NCBI RefSeq assembly: GCF_001017175.1
Contig: NZ_LCYG01000004.1
Span: 123,476-187,475, forward strand
DNA length: 64,000 nt
DNA from: Microvirga vignae
GTDB taxonomy: Bacteria; Pseudomonadota; Alphaproteobacteria; Rhizobiales; Beijerinckiaceae
Direction of reading: 5' to 3'
Below the pieces are notes generated by a model that made no database searches, was not told the DNA's origin, and worked only from the letters and a program-made list of their open reading frames with translations. A program made the translations under genes and the position numbers. Every line of letters begins with the position of its first letter. Within the stretch, counting starts at the first letter, position 1. Shown here piece after piece: positions 1 to 9,348 of the stretch.

Positions 1-1
1 C

Positions 2-1441
2 TTGCCCGAAATCCGTTCTGCCCTCGATATTCCGCCAGACCAGATGAGCTGGGTGCAGACTGCCTATCTCATTGCCGAGGTGATCTCGATTCCGCTGACC
101 GGTTGGCTGACCCGTATGCTGACGATGCGCGGTCTGTTCACGATTGCCGTCGCCATCTTCACGACGGCGTCTGTCGGCTGTGCCGCCAGCACCGGTTTCG
201 CTTCGCTGACGACATGGCGGGTGTTGCAAGGATTCGCGGGAGGGACGTTGATCCCTTTGGTCTTCTCGGCGGTCTTCCTGCTGTTTCCGAAAAACGTCGA
301 GCCGGTTGCGACCACCATCGCGGGCGTTCTTGCCGTGCTGGCGCCGACACTGGGTCCCGTTGTCGGCGGCTGGATTACGCAGACCTATTCCTGGCATTGG
401 CTGTTCCTGATCAACGTCGTTCCAGGTCTTGCCGCCGGCTTGGTCGGCCTGTTCTGCCTGCCGCGGGACCATTCGAACTTTGGCTTGGCACGTGCATTCG
501 ACTGGATCGCATTGGTCAGCATCGCTTTATGCCTTGCCGCCTTGGAGATCGGGTTGAAGGAGGCTCCCCATCGTGGATGGCTGTCGCCGAGTGTCTTTGC
601 GGTCTTCGCCCTCTGCGTCGCTTCAGGAGGCCTTTTTATTTCTCGTACATCGCGGGCATCAGAGCCTATTGTGGACCTGTCGGCTCTCCTCGATCGGCGT
701 CTTGTCGTCGGGTGCACATTGAGCTTTCTCACCGGCATCGGGCTTTATGGTTCTGTCTATCTCATGCCGGTCTTTCTCTCCTTCGTACGCGGCCATGGGG
801 CGCTGCGTATCGGTGAGATCATGTTGGTCACCGGCGTCGCACAGCTCGTGACCGCCCCTCTCGTCATTCGGGCAGAACGCCGGATCAACGCAGTCGTCCT
901 CACGGTCATCGGATTCATTCTCTTCGGGCTCGGCCTCGGCCTGAGCGCGTTTCAGCCGCGCGATGCCGATTTCGATGAGATGTTCTGGCCGCAGGTGGTC
1001 CGCGGCATTGCGATCATGCTCTGCCTTCTGCCGCCGACGCGCGTCGCGCTGGGGCATCTTCCTCCAGAGCGCGTGCCCAATGCGAGCAGCCTGTTCAATC
1101 TCATGCGCAATCTTGGCGGTGCGATTGGTCTTGCCCTGATCGACACGGTGATCTGGACCCGTGCTCCCGAGCATTCGCGGATCCTGCTGGCTCGTCTCAT
1201 GAGAGGAGATCTTGATGCGGCACGTGCTATCGGCATCCCCGAAACCTTCCTGTCCGGACCGTTGCCGTCTCCCGACAGTCCTATGGTTCAGGCCTATGTG
1301 CGACCGCTGCTCGAGCGCGCGGGACTGGCCGCGGCAACGAACGAGACCTGGGCGATGATTGCCTCCTTCGTTCTTCTGGGCCCGATCATTCTCATTCTGT
1401 CAGGTCTGGGGAGAGAAACTGCCTCTATCACTAAGTCATAG
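2..1441 (+). CDS. MFS multidrug exporter, DHA2 (14-TM) type, 5' end missing
   Basis: This is the 3' portion of an inner-membrane proton-driven drug exporter. The reading frame is open to the window edge and begins in PEIRSALDI, which in DHA2 proteins lies just after the first membrane helix, so the N-terminus and true start are outside the window. Visible are a motif-A-like loop (GWLTRMLTMRG), the motif-B region RVLQGFAGGTLIPL, a motif-C-like GPVVGGWITQ, and many hydrophobic helices to the end. The length (479 aa plus the missing part) fits the EmrB/QacA family. It is convergent with another MFS gene, with a gap of about 65 bases. The substrate cannot be read from the sequence. An HlyD/EmrA partner, if there is one, would lie upstream of the window. 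Confidence 0.85.
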   Translation: MPEIRSALDIPPDQMSWVQTAYLIAEVISIPLTGWLTRMLTMRGLFTIAVAIFTTASVGCAASTGFASLTTWRVLQGFAGGTLIPLVFSAVFLLFPKNVEPVATTIAGVLAVLAPTLGPVVGGWITQTYSWHWLFLINVVPGLAAGLVGLFCLPRDHSNFGLARAFDWIALVSIALCLAALEIGLKEAPHRGWLSPSVFAVFALCVASGGLFISRTSRASEPIVDLSALLDRRLVVGCTLSFLTGIGLYGSVYLMPVFLSFVRGHGALRIGEIMLVTGVAQLVTAPLVIRAERRINAVVLTVIGFILFGLGLGLSAFQPRDADFDEMFWPQVVRGIAIMLCLLPPTRVALGHLPPERVPNASSLFNLMRNLGGAIGLALIDTVIWTRAPEHSRILLARLMRGDLDAARAIGIPETFLSGPLPSPDSPMVQAYVRPLLERAGLAAATNETWAMIASFVLLGPIILILSGLGRETASITKS

Positions 1442-1507
1442 TTCCGCGACTGCCGGTGATGGAAGTGGAAACGAGGCAGGACGGCAGGGAGGCGGTCGAG
1501 TTGAAGA

Positions 1508-2791
1508 TCACGGCTTGCTCTGCTCGATCTTTCGCAGGCGGAGTGCGGTGATGAACGCAACGGCGAGCATAAGCACGACGAACCCTGCGACTGCGCTCCA
1601 ACCACCGCCCGCCCAGAACCAGCCTCCAGCCGAGCCCAACACGCTCGAGCCGACATAGTAGGCGAGGAGGTAAAGGGACGAGGCATGGCCTTTGGATCCG
1701 GCGGCCATGCGTCCGACCCAACCGCTCGCCACGGAGTGAGTGACGAAGAAACCGACTGTACTGGCGATCACTCCGGCGATCACGCCAGCAAGCGTCGAGA
1801 AGAGTGTCAGGGCGATCCCGACGGCCATCATGACAAGTCCCGCGAACAGAACAGGAGAGCGCCCGAGCCGATCCGCCAGATTTCCTGCGACCGTCGATGC
1901 GATCGCACCGAGCAGGTAAACCAGAAAGATCGCACCGATTTGCGCAGGCGTGAGGTTGAAGGGAGCGGCGCTCAATCGGAACGTCAGATAATTGAACATG
2001 GTGACGTTGATCCCGAGCCCAAGAAAACCCATCAAGAAGAGCAGCGGCAGGCCTGGCGTGCGCAGATGCCTGAACCAGGCATCCCGGTGATGAGCCATTG
2101 TTCCTCTGGACCGTGGAAAGAAGTTTCGCGACGGCGGCAGGAGAACAAAAAATCCCAGTGAAGCCATGAGCCCCAAGACTCCGATGCCGCCGGATGCAGC
2201 GCGCCAGGAGAAATACTCGGTCACCACTCCGGCACTGATCCGCCCGAGCATGGCACCGAAGGCTGTTCCGCCGACATAGAGGCCCATGGCCGTGCCGAGC
2301 GCCTTCGGATGGATCTCTTCGGCGAGGTATGCCATGGCAACGGCTGGCACTCCTCCGAGCACAAGGCCTTCAAGAGCACGGAGGACCAGCAGCACATGCC
2401 AGTCCGGTGCAACGGCGCTCCCGATATGAAGAACCGCTGCGCCGCACATTGAGGCGAACATCAGTCCGCGCCGGCTCATCGCTTCCGACAGGGCTCCCGC
2501 GCACAGAATAGCAAAAGCCAAAAAGCCTGTTGTGAGAGACAGAGCGAGCGAACTAGCGGAGGGGCTGACACCAAACTCGTCCACCAAATGAGGCAGGAGC
2601 GGCTGTATCGCGTAAATCAAGGAGAAGGTCGCAAAGCCTGCCAAAAAGAGGGCCAGGCTGATCCGCCGGTAAGCCGACGTCCCACGCTTTGTCCATTGCG
2701 GAACGTGAGGTCCAGCATCTCCGGCCGTGCGAATGTCCGGAGGGGCACTCGCGTCACGGTCTGACCTGGGACGGGTCTGTGCGACGGTCAT
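1508..2791 (-). CDS. MFS transporter, YnfM-like 12-TM family
   Basis: A 427-aa inner-membrane major facilitator, probably an exporter of small molecules. A soluble N-terminal tail of about 45 residues precedes the first helix (ISLALFLAGFATFSLIYAIQPLLP). The family pattern of two six-helix halves is visible, with RALEGLVLGGVPAVAMAYLAEE as the motif-B region and NLADRLGRSPVL as the second-half motif-A loop. The family resembles E. coli YnfM and related arabinose-efflux-like permeases. It is divergent from a LysR regulator across about 115 bases, the usual layout in which the regulator controls the transporter. Its substrate is unknown. Confidence 0.85.
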   Translation of the reverse strand: MTVAQTRPRSDRDASAPPDIRTAGDAGPHVPQWTKRGTSAYRRISLALFLAGFATFSLIYAIQPLLPHLVDEFGVSPSASSLALSLTTGFLAFAILCAGALSEAMSRRGLMFASMCGAAVLHIGSAVAPDWHVLLVLRALEGLVLGGVPAVAMAYLAEEIHPKALGTAMGLYVGGTAFGAMLGRISAGVVTEYFSWRAASGGIGVLGLMASLGFFVLLPPSRNFFPRSRGTMAHHRDAWFRHLRTPGLPLLFLMGFLGLGINVTMFNYLTFRLSAAPFNLTPAQIGAIFLVYLLGAIASTVAGNLADRLGRSPVLFAGLVMMAVGIALTLFSTLAGVIAGVIASTVGFFVTHSVASGWVGRMAAGSKGHASSLYLLAYYVGSSVLGSAGGWFWAGGGWSAVAGFVVLMLAVAFITALRLRKIEQSKP

Positions 2792-2883
2792 AGCGGGGCT
2801 CGAAGAGACAGGTCTGAGATTTCAACGCTGAAAATTCCTACCGCCTTGCTGGCTATTCAACATCAGCAATTTACTTGGATCAG

Positions 2884-2902
2884 CTATATCGAAATTATAT
2901 AG
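2884..2902. promoter_or_regulatory. Palindrome CTATAT-N7-ATATAG, candidate LysR operator
   Basis: A perfect 6+6 inverted repeat with a 7-base spacer lies in the MFS/LysR divergent gap and ends 5 bases before the preferred LysR start codon. It contains the T-N11-A pattern typical of LysR-family sites. Its position over the ribosome-binding region would suit autoregulation. The role is inferred from symmetry and location only. Confidence 0.4.
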
Positions 2903-2907
2903 GCGCT

Positions 2908-3870
2908 ATGGAAATCGCACAGCTTCGGACTTTCACCCACGTGGCCGAACTCGGCAGCCTCAGCAAGGCGGCGGGACGGCTCCGCATCGCGCAACCCGCT
3001 CTCAGCCGTCAGATTCGAATGCTGGAGGAGGAGCTTGGTGTTCGCCTCTTCGAACGTCATGGCCGAGGCATGATCATCACGGAGCAGGGGCGGGGCGTGC
3101 TCCAGCATGCAACTCGTGTCCTTGCCGAACTGGACGAACTCAAAGCCAGCGCTGCCGGCTCCGAGGCTCCCTTGAGCGGGCATGTGGCCATCGGAATTTC
3201 GCCGACTGTGGCTGACGTGATTTCGGTCCCGTTCGTGACAGCCTTCCGGACGCAATATCCCGGCATCATGGTGCAGTTGGTCAGCGCGTATACGGGGTAT
3301 CTCCTGGACTCGCTGTACCGAGGCGAGATCGATCTGGCAGTGCTCTATGATCCCAAGGTGACCCGCTCGCTCCGATCCGAGCCGCTGATGCAGGAGAGTC
3401 TCTTCCTGATAGGGCCCGCCGACATGGAAGCGTTTGGCGAGAGCGGCGTGTCCTTCGCCGAGATGGCGCGCATGCCGCTCCTGCTGCCGAGCCGACGGCA
3501 TGGGTTGCGCAGCATCCTGGACCGGTTTGCCGACGAGGCCGGCGTCTCCCTCAACGTGACGGTGGAGATGGACAGCTATGCGGCCATGAAGGATCTCGTG
3601 CGCCACGGCCACGGTTATACGATCCTGCCTCTCGCTCCCATCTATGAGGACGTCACTGCCGGTCGTCTTGTTCCCGTGCCGATCTCCAATCCTTCGCCAA
3701 CCCGCCAGCTTGTGCTGTCGTATCCAACCGACCGGCCGGTCTCTCGGGCGGCGCAGCTTGCGGGCGAATCTCTCACCGGCATCATGGTGGAGCATGTGAG
3801 TCGGGGCATCTGGAGAGGGGAGCTGCTGACGAGATCCCCGAAGGATGGGGGCCAAAACGCAAGGCTCTAG
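2908..3870 (+). CDS. LysR-family transcriptional regulator
   Basis: A 320-aa regulator with an N-terminal winged HTH (residues 1-60; FTHVAELGSLSKAAGRLRIA followed by QPALSRQIRMLEEELG) and a periplasmic-binding-protein-like effector domain from about residue 90 (VAIGISPTVADVIS onward). I start at the ATG at 2908 (MEIAQLRTF), which matches the family N-terminus. An in-frame TTG 33 bases upstream would add unrelated residues and run through the palindrome at 2884-2902. Divergent from the MFS gene at 1508-2791, its likely target. The effector-domain sequence is reminiscent of Nac/CynR-like members, but the ligand is unknown. The stop codon is embedded in a hairpin. Confidence 0.9.
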   Translation: MEIAQLRTFTHVAELGSLSKAAGRLRIAQPALSRQIRMLEEELGVRLFERHGRGMIITEQGRGVLQHATRVLAELDELKASAAGSEAPLSGHVAIGISPTVADVISVPFVTAFRTQYPGIMVQLVSAYTGYLLDSLYRGEIDLAVLYDPKVTRSLRSEPLMQESLFLIGPADMEAFGESGVSFAEMARMPLLLPSRRHGLRSILDRFADEAGVSLNVTVEMDSYAAMKDLVRHGHGYTILPLAPIYEDVTAGRLVPVPISNPSPTRQLVLSYPTDRPVSRAAQLAGESLTGIMVEHVSRGIWRGELLTRSPKDGGQNARL

Positions 3871-3885
3871 GGGCGGCAGAGCCTT
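3861..3885 (+). terminator. Hairpin at the end of the LysR gene
   Basis: Perfect 8-bp stem AAGGCTCT/AGAGCCTT with a 9-base loop. The LysR stop codon lies at the loop side of the left arm. There is no clear T-run, so it may be a weak or Rho-assisted terminator that separates LysR from rpsB. Confidence 0.45.
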
Positions 3886-3963
3886 AAGAACCCAGGAATA
3901 GGCCAGACATTCGGGGCCTTCCGCAGACCTTTGTCCCGTCGGCTCGTACCCTGCCATTTCAGC

Positions 3964-3992
3964 TTGCGTTTTGAGCCGTTTACCCCTATATG
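3964..3992 (+). promoter_or_regulatory. Sigma-70-type promoter for rpsB
   Basis: TTGCGT (3964-3969), a 17-base spacer and TATATG (3987-3992) form a good housekeeping promoter about 105 bases upstream of the rpsB start. The resulting leader would be near 100 nt, enough for the autogenous control known for S2 operons in other bacteria. No conserved leader fold was verified. Confidence 0.55.
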
Positions 3993-4096
3993 CGCCCCCA
4001 TTCCACACGCGGAAACCGCCTCGTGAGTCCATGAGGTATCCCGGTGGCCGGCAGGGCCGGTTCACTGTTCCGCGGAGGCTTAACCGGAGAAAAACT

Positions 4097-5113
4097 ATGG
4101 CGCTTCCTGATTTCTCGATGCGTCAGCTGCTGGAAGCTGGCGCTCACTTTGGCCACCAGGCCCACCGTTGGAACCCGAAGATGGGTCAATACATCTTCGG
4201 CACCCGCAACAACATCCACATCATCGACCTCGCTCAGTCGGTCCCGATGCTGCACCGCGCCCTCCAGGCCGTCAGCGACACGGTGGCCAAGGGCGGTCGC
4301 GTGCTCTTCGTCGGCACCAAGCGTCAGGCTGCCGATGCCGTTGCCGATGCTGCCAAGCGCTCGGCTCAGTACTATGTGAACTCCCGCTGGCTCGGCGGCA
4401 TGCTCACCAACTGGAAGACGATCTCCGGCTCGATCCAGCGCCTGCGCAAGGTCGACGAGATCCTTGCCGGCGGCGGCCAGGGCCTCACGAAGAAAGAGCG
4501 CCTCATGCTCGCTCGTGAGAAGGAGAAGCTCGAGCGCGCTCTCGGCGGCATCAAGGACATGGGCGGCACGCCCGACCTGATCTTCGTCATCGACACCAAC
4601 AAGGAACAGCTGGCGATCAAGGAGGCTAACCGCCTCGGTATCCCGGTTGCCGCCATCGTCGACACGAACTGCGATCCGGACGGCATTGCGTTCCCGGTCC
4701 CGGCTAACGACGACGCCGGCCGCGCGATCTCGCTCTACTGCGACCTCGTTGCCCGCGCCGCTCTGGACGGCATCTCCCGTGGCGCTGGCGCCATGGGCAT
4801 CGACATCGGCGAGTCCGAGCATCCGCTCGCTGAAGAGCTCCCGGCGAACGACACCGCCGCCTATGAAGGCGAGCAGTTCGAGCGTCTGGCCGCTCCCCGC
4901 GGCGCTCCGGACGATCTGACCAAGCTCAACGGCGTTGGCCCGCAGCTCGAGAAGAAGCTGAACGAAGCCGGCATCTTCCACTACTGGCAGCTGGCCGCCA
5001 TGCAGCCGGGCGACATCGCCCAGCTCGACAAGGACCTGAAGCTCAACGGCCGCCTCGAGCGTGACGGCTGGATCGATCAGGCCCGCGCGATGATCGAAGC
5101 CGCTGCGGCGTAA
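4097..5113 (+). CDS. rpsB: 30S ribosomal protein S2 with C-terminal HhH-like extension
   Basis: Structural protein of the small ribosomal subunit. The start at 4097 ([20 protein letters not shown]) follows a GGAG Shine-Dalgarno and matches S2 N-termini; the frame is open further upstream, but that part is leader. The S2 core is clear ([50 protein letters not shown]). Residues about 272-338 form an extra C-terminal domain with a helix-hairpin-helix-like [17 protein letters not shown], which makes the protein 338 aa rather than about 240. Such extensions are usual in alphaproteobacterial S2. It is followed by tsf, the classical rpsB-tsf pair. Confidence 0.97.
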   Translation: MALPDFSMRQLLEAGAHFGHQAHRWNPKMGQYIFGTRNNIHIIDLAQSVPMLHRALQAVSDTVAKGGRVLFVGTKRQAADAVADAAKRSAQYYVNSRWLGGMLTNWKTISGSIQRLRKVDEILAGGGQGLTKKERLMLAREKEKLERALGGIKDMGGTPDLIFVIDTNKEQLAIKEANRLGIPVAAIVDTNCDPDGIAFPVPANDDAGRAISLYCDLVARAALDGISRGAGAMGIDIGESEHPLAEELPANDTAAYEGEQFERLAAPRGAPDDLTKLNGVGPQLEKKLNEAGIFHYWQLAAMQPGDIAQLDKDLKLNGRLERDGWIDQARAMIEAAAA

Positions 5114-5121
5114 CTCTCTCG

Positions 5122-5187
5122 GCGCCGCCTAAAAAGCGGCGGCGCTTGAACGAATGATTGAGCCCGGCGTTCCATGAGCGCCGGGCT
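5122..5187 (+). terminator. Two tandem hairpins between rpsB and tsf
   Basis: First stem GCGCCGCC/GGCGGCGC (5122-5145, 8-base loop containing AAAAA). Second stem AGCCCGGCG/CGCCGGGCT (5161-5187, 9-base loop). Both are perfect, but neither has a strong T-run. They may act as a partial terminator or as an RNA-processing site that sets the S2:EF-Ts ratio. Confidence 0.5.
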
Positions 5188-5220
5188 CCCTCTATGCAAG
5201 AACCTGTGAAAGGATAAGCC

Positions 5221-6150
5221 ATGGCGAATATCACCGCTGCGATGGTGAAGGAGCTGCGCGAGACGACCAGCGCGGGCATGATGGACTGCAAGGCTGCTCT
5301 CGCCGAGACCAACGGCGACATGGAAGCCGCCATCGACTGGCTCCGCAAGAAGGGCCTGTCCAAGGCTGCCAAGAAGGCTGGCCGCGTCGCTGCCGAGGGC
5401 CTCGTCGCCGTCGAGTCGTCCGGTCACACCGCCACCATCCTCGAGGTCAACTCGGAGACGGACTTCGTTGCCCGCAACGATCAGTTCCAGGCTTTCGTCC
5501 GCGAGGCCGCCAAGATCGGCCTGAACGGCAACGGCACCATCGAGTCGCTTGAAGCCGCTACGTTCCCCGGTTCGTCCACAACCGTGAAGGATCGCCTGCA
5601 GGAGCTCATCGCCACCATCGGCGAGAACATGACCCTGCGCCGCGTCGCGAAGCTCGAAGTCTCGAAGGGCGTGATCGCAACTTACGTGCACAACGCTGTC
5701 ACCGAAGGCCTCGGCAAGATCGGCGTGCTCGTTGCGCTTGAGTCCGAGGGCGACGTTGAGGCTCTGAGCACGCTCGGCCGTCAGATCGCCATGCACGTGG
5801 CTGCGACCAACCCGGTTGCTCTCGACGCTTCGGGCGTCGACAAGGCCACCATTGACCGCGAGACCGCGATCCTGCGCGACAAGAACGCCGGCAAGCCGGA
5901 CAACGTCATGCAGAAGATCGTCGAGAGCGGCCTGAAGAGCTACTTCAAGGAAGTCACGCTCCTCGAGCAGCCGTTCGTGCACGATCCGTCCAAGACCGTG
6001 ACGCAGGTGCTCAAGGAAGCCGAATCCAAGGCCGGCAAGCCGGTGGCTCTGAAAGCCTTCGTCCGTTACGCTCTCGGAGAAGGCATCGAGAAGGAAGAGG
6101 CCCCTGACTTCGCGGCGGAAGTCGCGGCACAGGCCGGTCTCAAGGCCTAA
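5221..6150 (+). CDS. tsf: Elongation factor Ts
   Basis: Guanine nucleotide exchange factor that recycles EF-Tu from GDP to GTP in the cytoplasm. At 309 aa it has the usual length. The N-terminal UBA-like domain ([20 protein letters not shown]) and the EF-Tu contact motif TDFVARND are present, followed by the two core subdomains ([25 protein letters not shown]). An AAGGATAA-type ribosome site precedes the ATG. It lies 107 bases after rpsB and is closed by a strong intrinsic terminator, so rpsB-tsf is likely a self-contained transcription unit. Confidence 0.97.
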   Translation: MANITAAMVKELRETTSAGMMDCKAALAETNGDMEAAIDWLRKKGLSKAAKKAGRVAAEGLVAVESSGHTATILEVNSETDFVARNDQFQAFVREAAKIGLNGNGTIESLEAATFPGSSTTVKDRLQELIATIGENMTLRRVAKLEVSKGVIATYVHNAVTEGLGKIGVLVALESEGDVEALSTLGRQIAMHVAATNPVALDASGVDKATIDRETAILRDKNAGKPDNVMQKIVESGLKSYFKEVTLLEQPFVHDPSKTVTQVLKEAESKAGKPVALKAFVRYALGEGIEKEEAPDFAAEVAAQAGLKA

Positions 6151-6163
6151 AACAAGAAATACA

Positions 6164-6191
6164 AAAACGGCGGCTTCTCAGCCGCCGTTTT
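6164..6191 (+). terminator. Intrinsic terminator after tsf
   Basis: Perfect 12-bp stem AAAACGGCGGCT/AGCCGCCGTTTT with a TCTC loop; the 3' arm ends in TTTT. A canonical Rho-independent terminator. Confidence 0.85.
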
Positions 6192-6319
6192 CATGAGAAG
6201 GCTATAAATCCGGGCAACTCTCCTGAATCCTATCCTTTGAGACGGCTCGGAGCCCTCATCAGGATAATGGCTTCCGGTGAGCCATGCTGAAATGATCGCG
6301 AAAAGAAGGGAGACCAACA

Positions 6320-7033
6320 GTGGCACAATTCCGGCGCATTCTGGTGAAGCTCTCGGGAGAGGCCTTGATGGCTCCCGACGGGTATTGGCTCGATTCCGAA
6401 GTCCTCTCCCGCTTGGCCCGGGATCTCGCGAGAGCCACCAAAGCCGGATTCGAGATCGCTGTCGTGATCGGCGGCGGCAACATCATTCGCGGCGCGCGCA
6501 TGAGCGCTGCCGGCTGGATCGACCGTCCCACCGCCGATTCCATGGGCATGCTCGGCACGGTCATGAACTCCCTCGCCATCGAGACGGCCCTGAACGCTGC
6601 CGGCGTTCCGGCCCGCACCATGTCGGCGGTATCCATGCCGACGATCTGTGAAACCTATGCCCGCCAGCCTGCTCTACATCACTTGGATAAGGGACAGGTG
6701 ATCGTGCTCGCGGGCGGCACCGGCAACCCGTTCTTCACCACCGACACCTCGGCGGTGCTGCGTGCGGCGGAACTCAGGTGTGATGCGGTGCTGAAAGCCA
6801 CCCAGGTGGATGGTGTCTATTCCGCTGACCCGAAGAAGGATCCCAGCGCCGTCCGTTTTGATCGCCTCACCCATGACGAGGCCATCGCCAAGGATCTGAA
6901 GGTGATGGACACGGCTGCCTTCGCCCTGGCGCGGGAGAGCAAGCTCTCGATCATCGTCGGCTCGGTTCATGCGCCGAGCTCCGTAACCGATCTCTTGCTC
7001 GGAAATGTACCGTCGACAATTGTGGTCCCGTAA
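6320..7033 (+). CDS. pyrH: UMP kinase
   Basis: Phosphorylates UMP to UDP with ATP in pyrimidine nucleotide synthesis; bacterial hexameric amino-acid-kinase fold. The 237-aa product starts at GTG 6320 behind GAAGGGAG. Diagnostic stretches are RILVKLSGEALM, the glycine loop VVIGGGNIIRG, TADSMGMLGTVMN, and GTGNPFFTTDTSAVLRA with KATQVDGVYSADPKK. It lies upstream of frr, as in most bacteria, and probably starts a new unit after the tsf terminator. Confidence 0.97.
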   Translation: MAQFRRILVKLSGEALMAPDGYWLDSEVLSRLARDLARATKAGFEIAVVIGGGNIIRGARMSAAGWIDRPTADSMGMLGTVMNSLAIETALNAAGVPARTMSAVSMPTICETYARQPALHHLDKGQVIVLAGGTGNPFFTTDTSAVLRAAELRCDAVLKATQVDGVYSADPKKDPSAVRFDRLTHDEAIAKDLKVMDTAAFALARESKLSIIVGSVHAPSSVTDLLLGNVPSTIVVP

Positions 7034-7107
7034 GGCAAGGGCCTTGATGCGGGACCTTGGGCAGCGTAAGCCCGTTTCTAGAGAGTTCGCGTAAGGAAAA
7101 GATCTCC

Positions 7108-7668
7108 ATGGCTACGACCTTTGACCTCGCCGATGTGAAGCGCCGCATGCAGGGCGCCATCAATGCTTTCAAGAACGACCTCGCCAGCCTGCGTACGGGC
7201 CGCGCTTCGCCGAACCTTCTCGATCCGATTCAGGTCGATGCCTACGGCTCGCTGCTGCCGATCTCGCAGGTCGCCACCGTCAACGTGCCGGAGCCGCGCC
7301 TGCTCAGCGTGCAGGTGTGGGATCGCGGCATGGTCTCCGCAGTGGAAAAGGCGATCCGCGAGTCGGATCTCGGCCTCAATCCGCAGACCGAAGGCCAGGT
7401 CATCCGCCTGCGCATCCCCGAGATGAACGAGCAGCGCCGCAAAGAGATGGTGAAGGTCGCGCACAAATATGCCGAGGAGGCGCGCATTGCCGTCCGCCAC
7501 GTGCGCCGCGACGGTCTCGACCTGCTCAAGAAGCTCGAGAAGGACTCGGTCATCAGCGAGGACGATGCCAAGCGCGATGGTGACCAAGTCCAGAAGGCCA
7601 CGGATCAGTTCGTTGCCGAAATCGACCACCTCCTGGTGGCCAAGGAAAAGGAAATCATGCAAGTCTGA
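7108..7668 (+). CDS. frr: Ribosome recycling factor
   Basis: Splits post-termination ribosomes together with EF-G. I start at ATG 7108 ([14 protein letters not shown]), behind AAGGAAAAGA; this gives 186 aa, the usual RRF length, whereas the open frame upstream is non-homologous. The coiled-coil triple-helix bundle shows as [34 protein letters not shown] and [15 protein letters not shown]. Its 3' end lies in a small direct and inverted repeat that spans the gap to uppS. Confidence 0.96.
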   Translation: MATTFDLADVKRRMQGAINAFKNDLASLRTGRASPNLLDPIQVDAYGSLLPISQVATVNVPEPRLLSVQVWDRGMVSAVEKAIRESDLGLNPQTEGQVIRLRIPEMNEQRRKEMVKVAHKYAEEARIAVRHVRRDGLDLLKKLEKDSVISEDDAKRDGDQVQKATDQFVAEIDHLLVAKEKEIMQV

Positions 7669-7699
7669 TCCACTTCAGATCTGATCCACTTCAGACTTG
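7660..7699. repeat. Tandem 16-base duplication within an inverted repeat
   Basis: The unit CTGATCCACTTCAGA(T/C) occurs twice head to tail from the frr stop codon into the uppS leader. Outer arms CAAGTCTG and CAGACTTG are inverted and could fold around both units. It looks like a short local duplication. The left unit includes the frr stop codon and the right unit provides a second TGA. Confidence 0.7.
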
Positions 7700-7714
7700 C
7701 ATTGGAAACGCATC

Positions 7715-8482
7715 ATGAGCGGCGAAGCCAAGCGGTCGGCTCCCATTCTTGCCCGTGAAGGAACGGGCGAGGGGATGCCGACCCATATTGCCATCATCAT
7801 GGATGGAAACGGCCGTTGGGCCGCTCAGAGGGGCCTGCCACGCTTCGAGGGCCACAGAAAAGGCATTGAGGCGATCCGCCGTGCCGTGCGCACAGCCACC
7901 GATCTCGGCATTCGGTATCTGACCGTCTACAGCTTCTCCGCTGAGAATTGGCGCCGCCCCGAGGAGGAGGTTTCCTTTCTCATGGGGCTTCTCAAGCGCT
8001 TCGTGCGCCACGACTTGGCCGAGCTCCACTCCAGCAATGTGTGCGTTCGGATCATCGGCGAACGAGAGGGCTTGCCCTCCGACATCCGCCTTCTGCTGGA
8101 TGAGGCCGAGCAGCTGACCCGCAACAATACGGGTCTGACCCTGGTGATCGCCTTCAATTACGGAGGCCGCCAGGAGATCGTGAGCGCAGTGCGCGCTCTG
8201 GCCCGGAAGGTCAAGGAGGGCACGCTTGATCCGTCCGCCATCGACATGGACATAATCAGCGAGGCGCTCGACACGCGCGGCATCCCCGATCCGGATCTCG
8301 TCATCCGCACGTCCGGCGAGCAGCGGGTATCGAACTTCCTTACGTGGCAAACGGCCTATTCCGAGTTCGTTTTCCTGCCTGACTTCTGGCCGGATTTCGA
8401 CGAGGCGATCTTCAGGGCCGCCATCGACGAATATTCCCGCCGTGACCGGCGCTTTGGCGGCCTGAGCGCCAAGGCCAGCTGA
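7715..8482 (+). CDS. uppS: Undecaprenyl diphosphate synthase
   Basis: Cis-prenyltransferase that makes the C55 lipid carrier for peptidoglycan and O-antigen. The start is ATG 7715 (255 aa); an in-frame TTG 18 bases upstream falls in the repeat. The catalytic region [18 protein letters not shown] places the essential Asp at about residue 30. [10 protein letters not shown] and the diphosphate-binding [11 protein letters not shown] are also present. It is tightly followed by cdsA (2 bases), part of the frr-uppS-cdsA-dxr-rseP block. Confidence 0.96.
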   Translation: MSGEAKRSAPILAREGTGEGMPTHIAIIMDGNGRWAAQRGLPRFEGHRKGIEAIRRAVRTATDLGIRYLTVYSFSAENWRRPEEEVSFLMGLLKRFVRHDLAELHSSNVCVRIIGEREGLPSDIRLLLDEAEQLTRNNTGLTLVIAFNYGGRQEIVSAVRALARKVKEGTLDPSAIDMDIISEALDTRGIPDPDLVIRTSGEQRVSNFLTWQTAYSEFVFLPDFWPDFDEAIFRAAIDEYSRRDRRFGGLSAKAS

Positions 8483-8484
8483 CG

Positions 8485-9342
8485 ATGGCTTCTCACGAAG
8501 GCCCTGCCTTGACGCCGAGCACGAGCAAGCCCCCGAGGAGCGAGTTGAAGATCCGGGTTCTGTCCGCGATCGTGATGATCGTGCTGGCCCTGGGAACCGC
8601 CTATTGGGGCGGCTGGCCTTTTGCCCTGTTCTGGCTGGCAGCGGGCATCGCCATCATGGTCGAGTGGACGGACATGACCGGGGTCGAGCCGCGCCGGGCT
8701 GTGCAGACGGTTTTCGGTTTGGGAGCTCTGGCTCTGACGGTGCTCTTTCTGTCCGGCGCGAGCTTCGCGGTCGGAGCCCTGACAGCAGTCACCGCCCTGG
8801 TTCTCGGCACGCTGCTCACGAAGGGTTCCGACAGCAAGCTCTGGGCAGCCTCTGGCTTTGCCTATGCCATTGTAATTGTCCTCGTGCCGCCCATGATCCG
8901 GGCCTATCCGGGCGTCGGCGTCCTTGGGCTCATCTGGATGTTCGCGGTGGTCTGGGCGACGGATATCACCGCTTATTTCACCGGCCGCGCTATTGGAGGA
9001 CCGAAGCTGTGCCCGGCCATCAGCCCGAAGAAAACTTGGTCGGGGTTCTTTGGGGGGCTCTTTGCTGCGACTCTTGCCGGCTTTCTGGTCGTGTGGGTAG
9101 GCGAGCGCTTCGGCGTGACGCATTCCTTTCATCCGTGGGGTACGATAGCACTTTCCATGGTCGCTTCCATTGCAAGCCAGATCGGTGACCTGGGCGAGTC
9201 GGCGCTCAAGCGCCATTGCGATGTGAAGGATTCGAGCCATCTCATTCCTGGGCACGGCGGCGTGATGGACCGCCTCGACGGCTTCTGGGCCGTCGCCCTC
9301 ATTGCCGGTCTTGTTCTTCTCGTTGCGTCCGGAGTTGCATAG
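8485..9342 (+). CDS. cdsA: Phosphatidate cytidylyltransferase
   Basis: Integral membrane enzyme making CDP-diacylglycerol from phosphatidate and CTP, the entry point of phospholipid synthesis. The 285-aa product has several hydrophobic helices and ends with the CTP-transferase signature SALKRHCDVKDSSHLIPGHG followed by GVMDRLDG. It is embedded between uppS and dxr with almost no spacing (2 and 6 bases), so it is translated from a shared message. Confidence 0.96.
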   Translation: MASHEGPALTPSTSKPPRSELKIRVLSAIVMIVLALGTAYWGGWPFALFWLAAGIAIMVEWTDMTGVEPRRAVQTVFGLGALALTVLFLSGASFAVGALTAVTALVLGTLLTKGSDSKLWAASGFAYAIVIVLVPPMIRAYPGVGVLGLIWMFAVVWATDITAYFTGRAIGGPKLCPAISPKKTWSGFFGGLFAATLAGFLVVWVGERFGVTHSFHPWGTIALSMVASIASQIGDLGESALKRHCDVKDSSHLIPGHGGVMDRLDGFWAVALIAGLVLLVASGVA

Positions 9343-9348
9343 TCTTTC

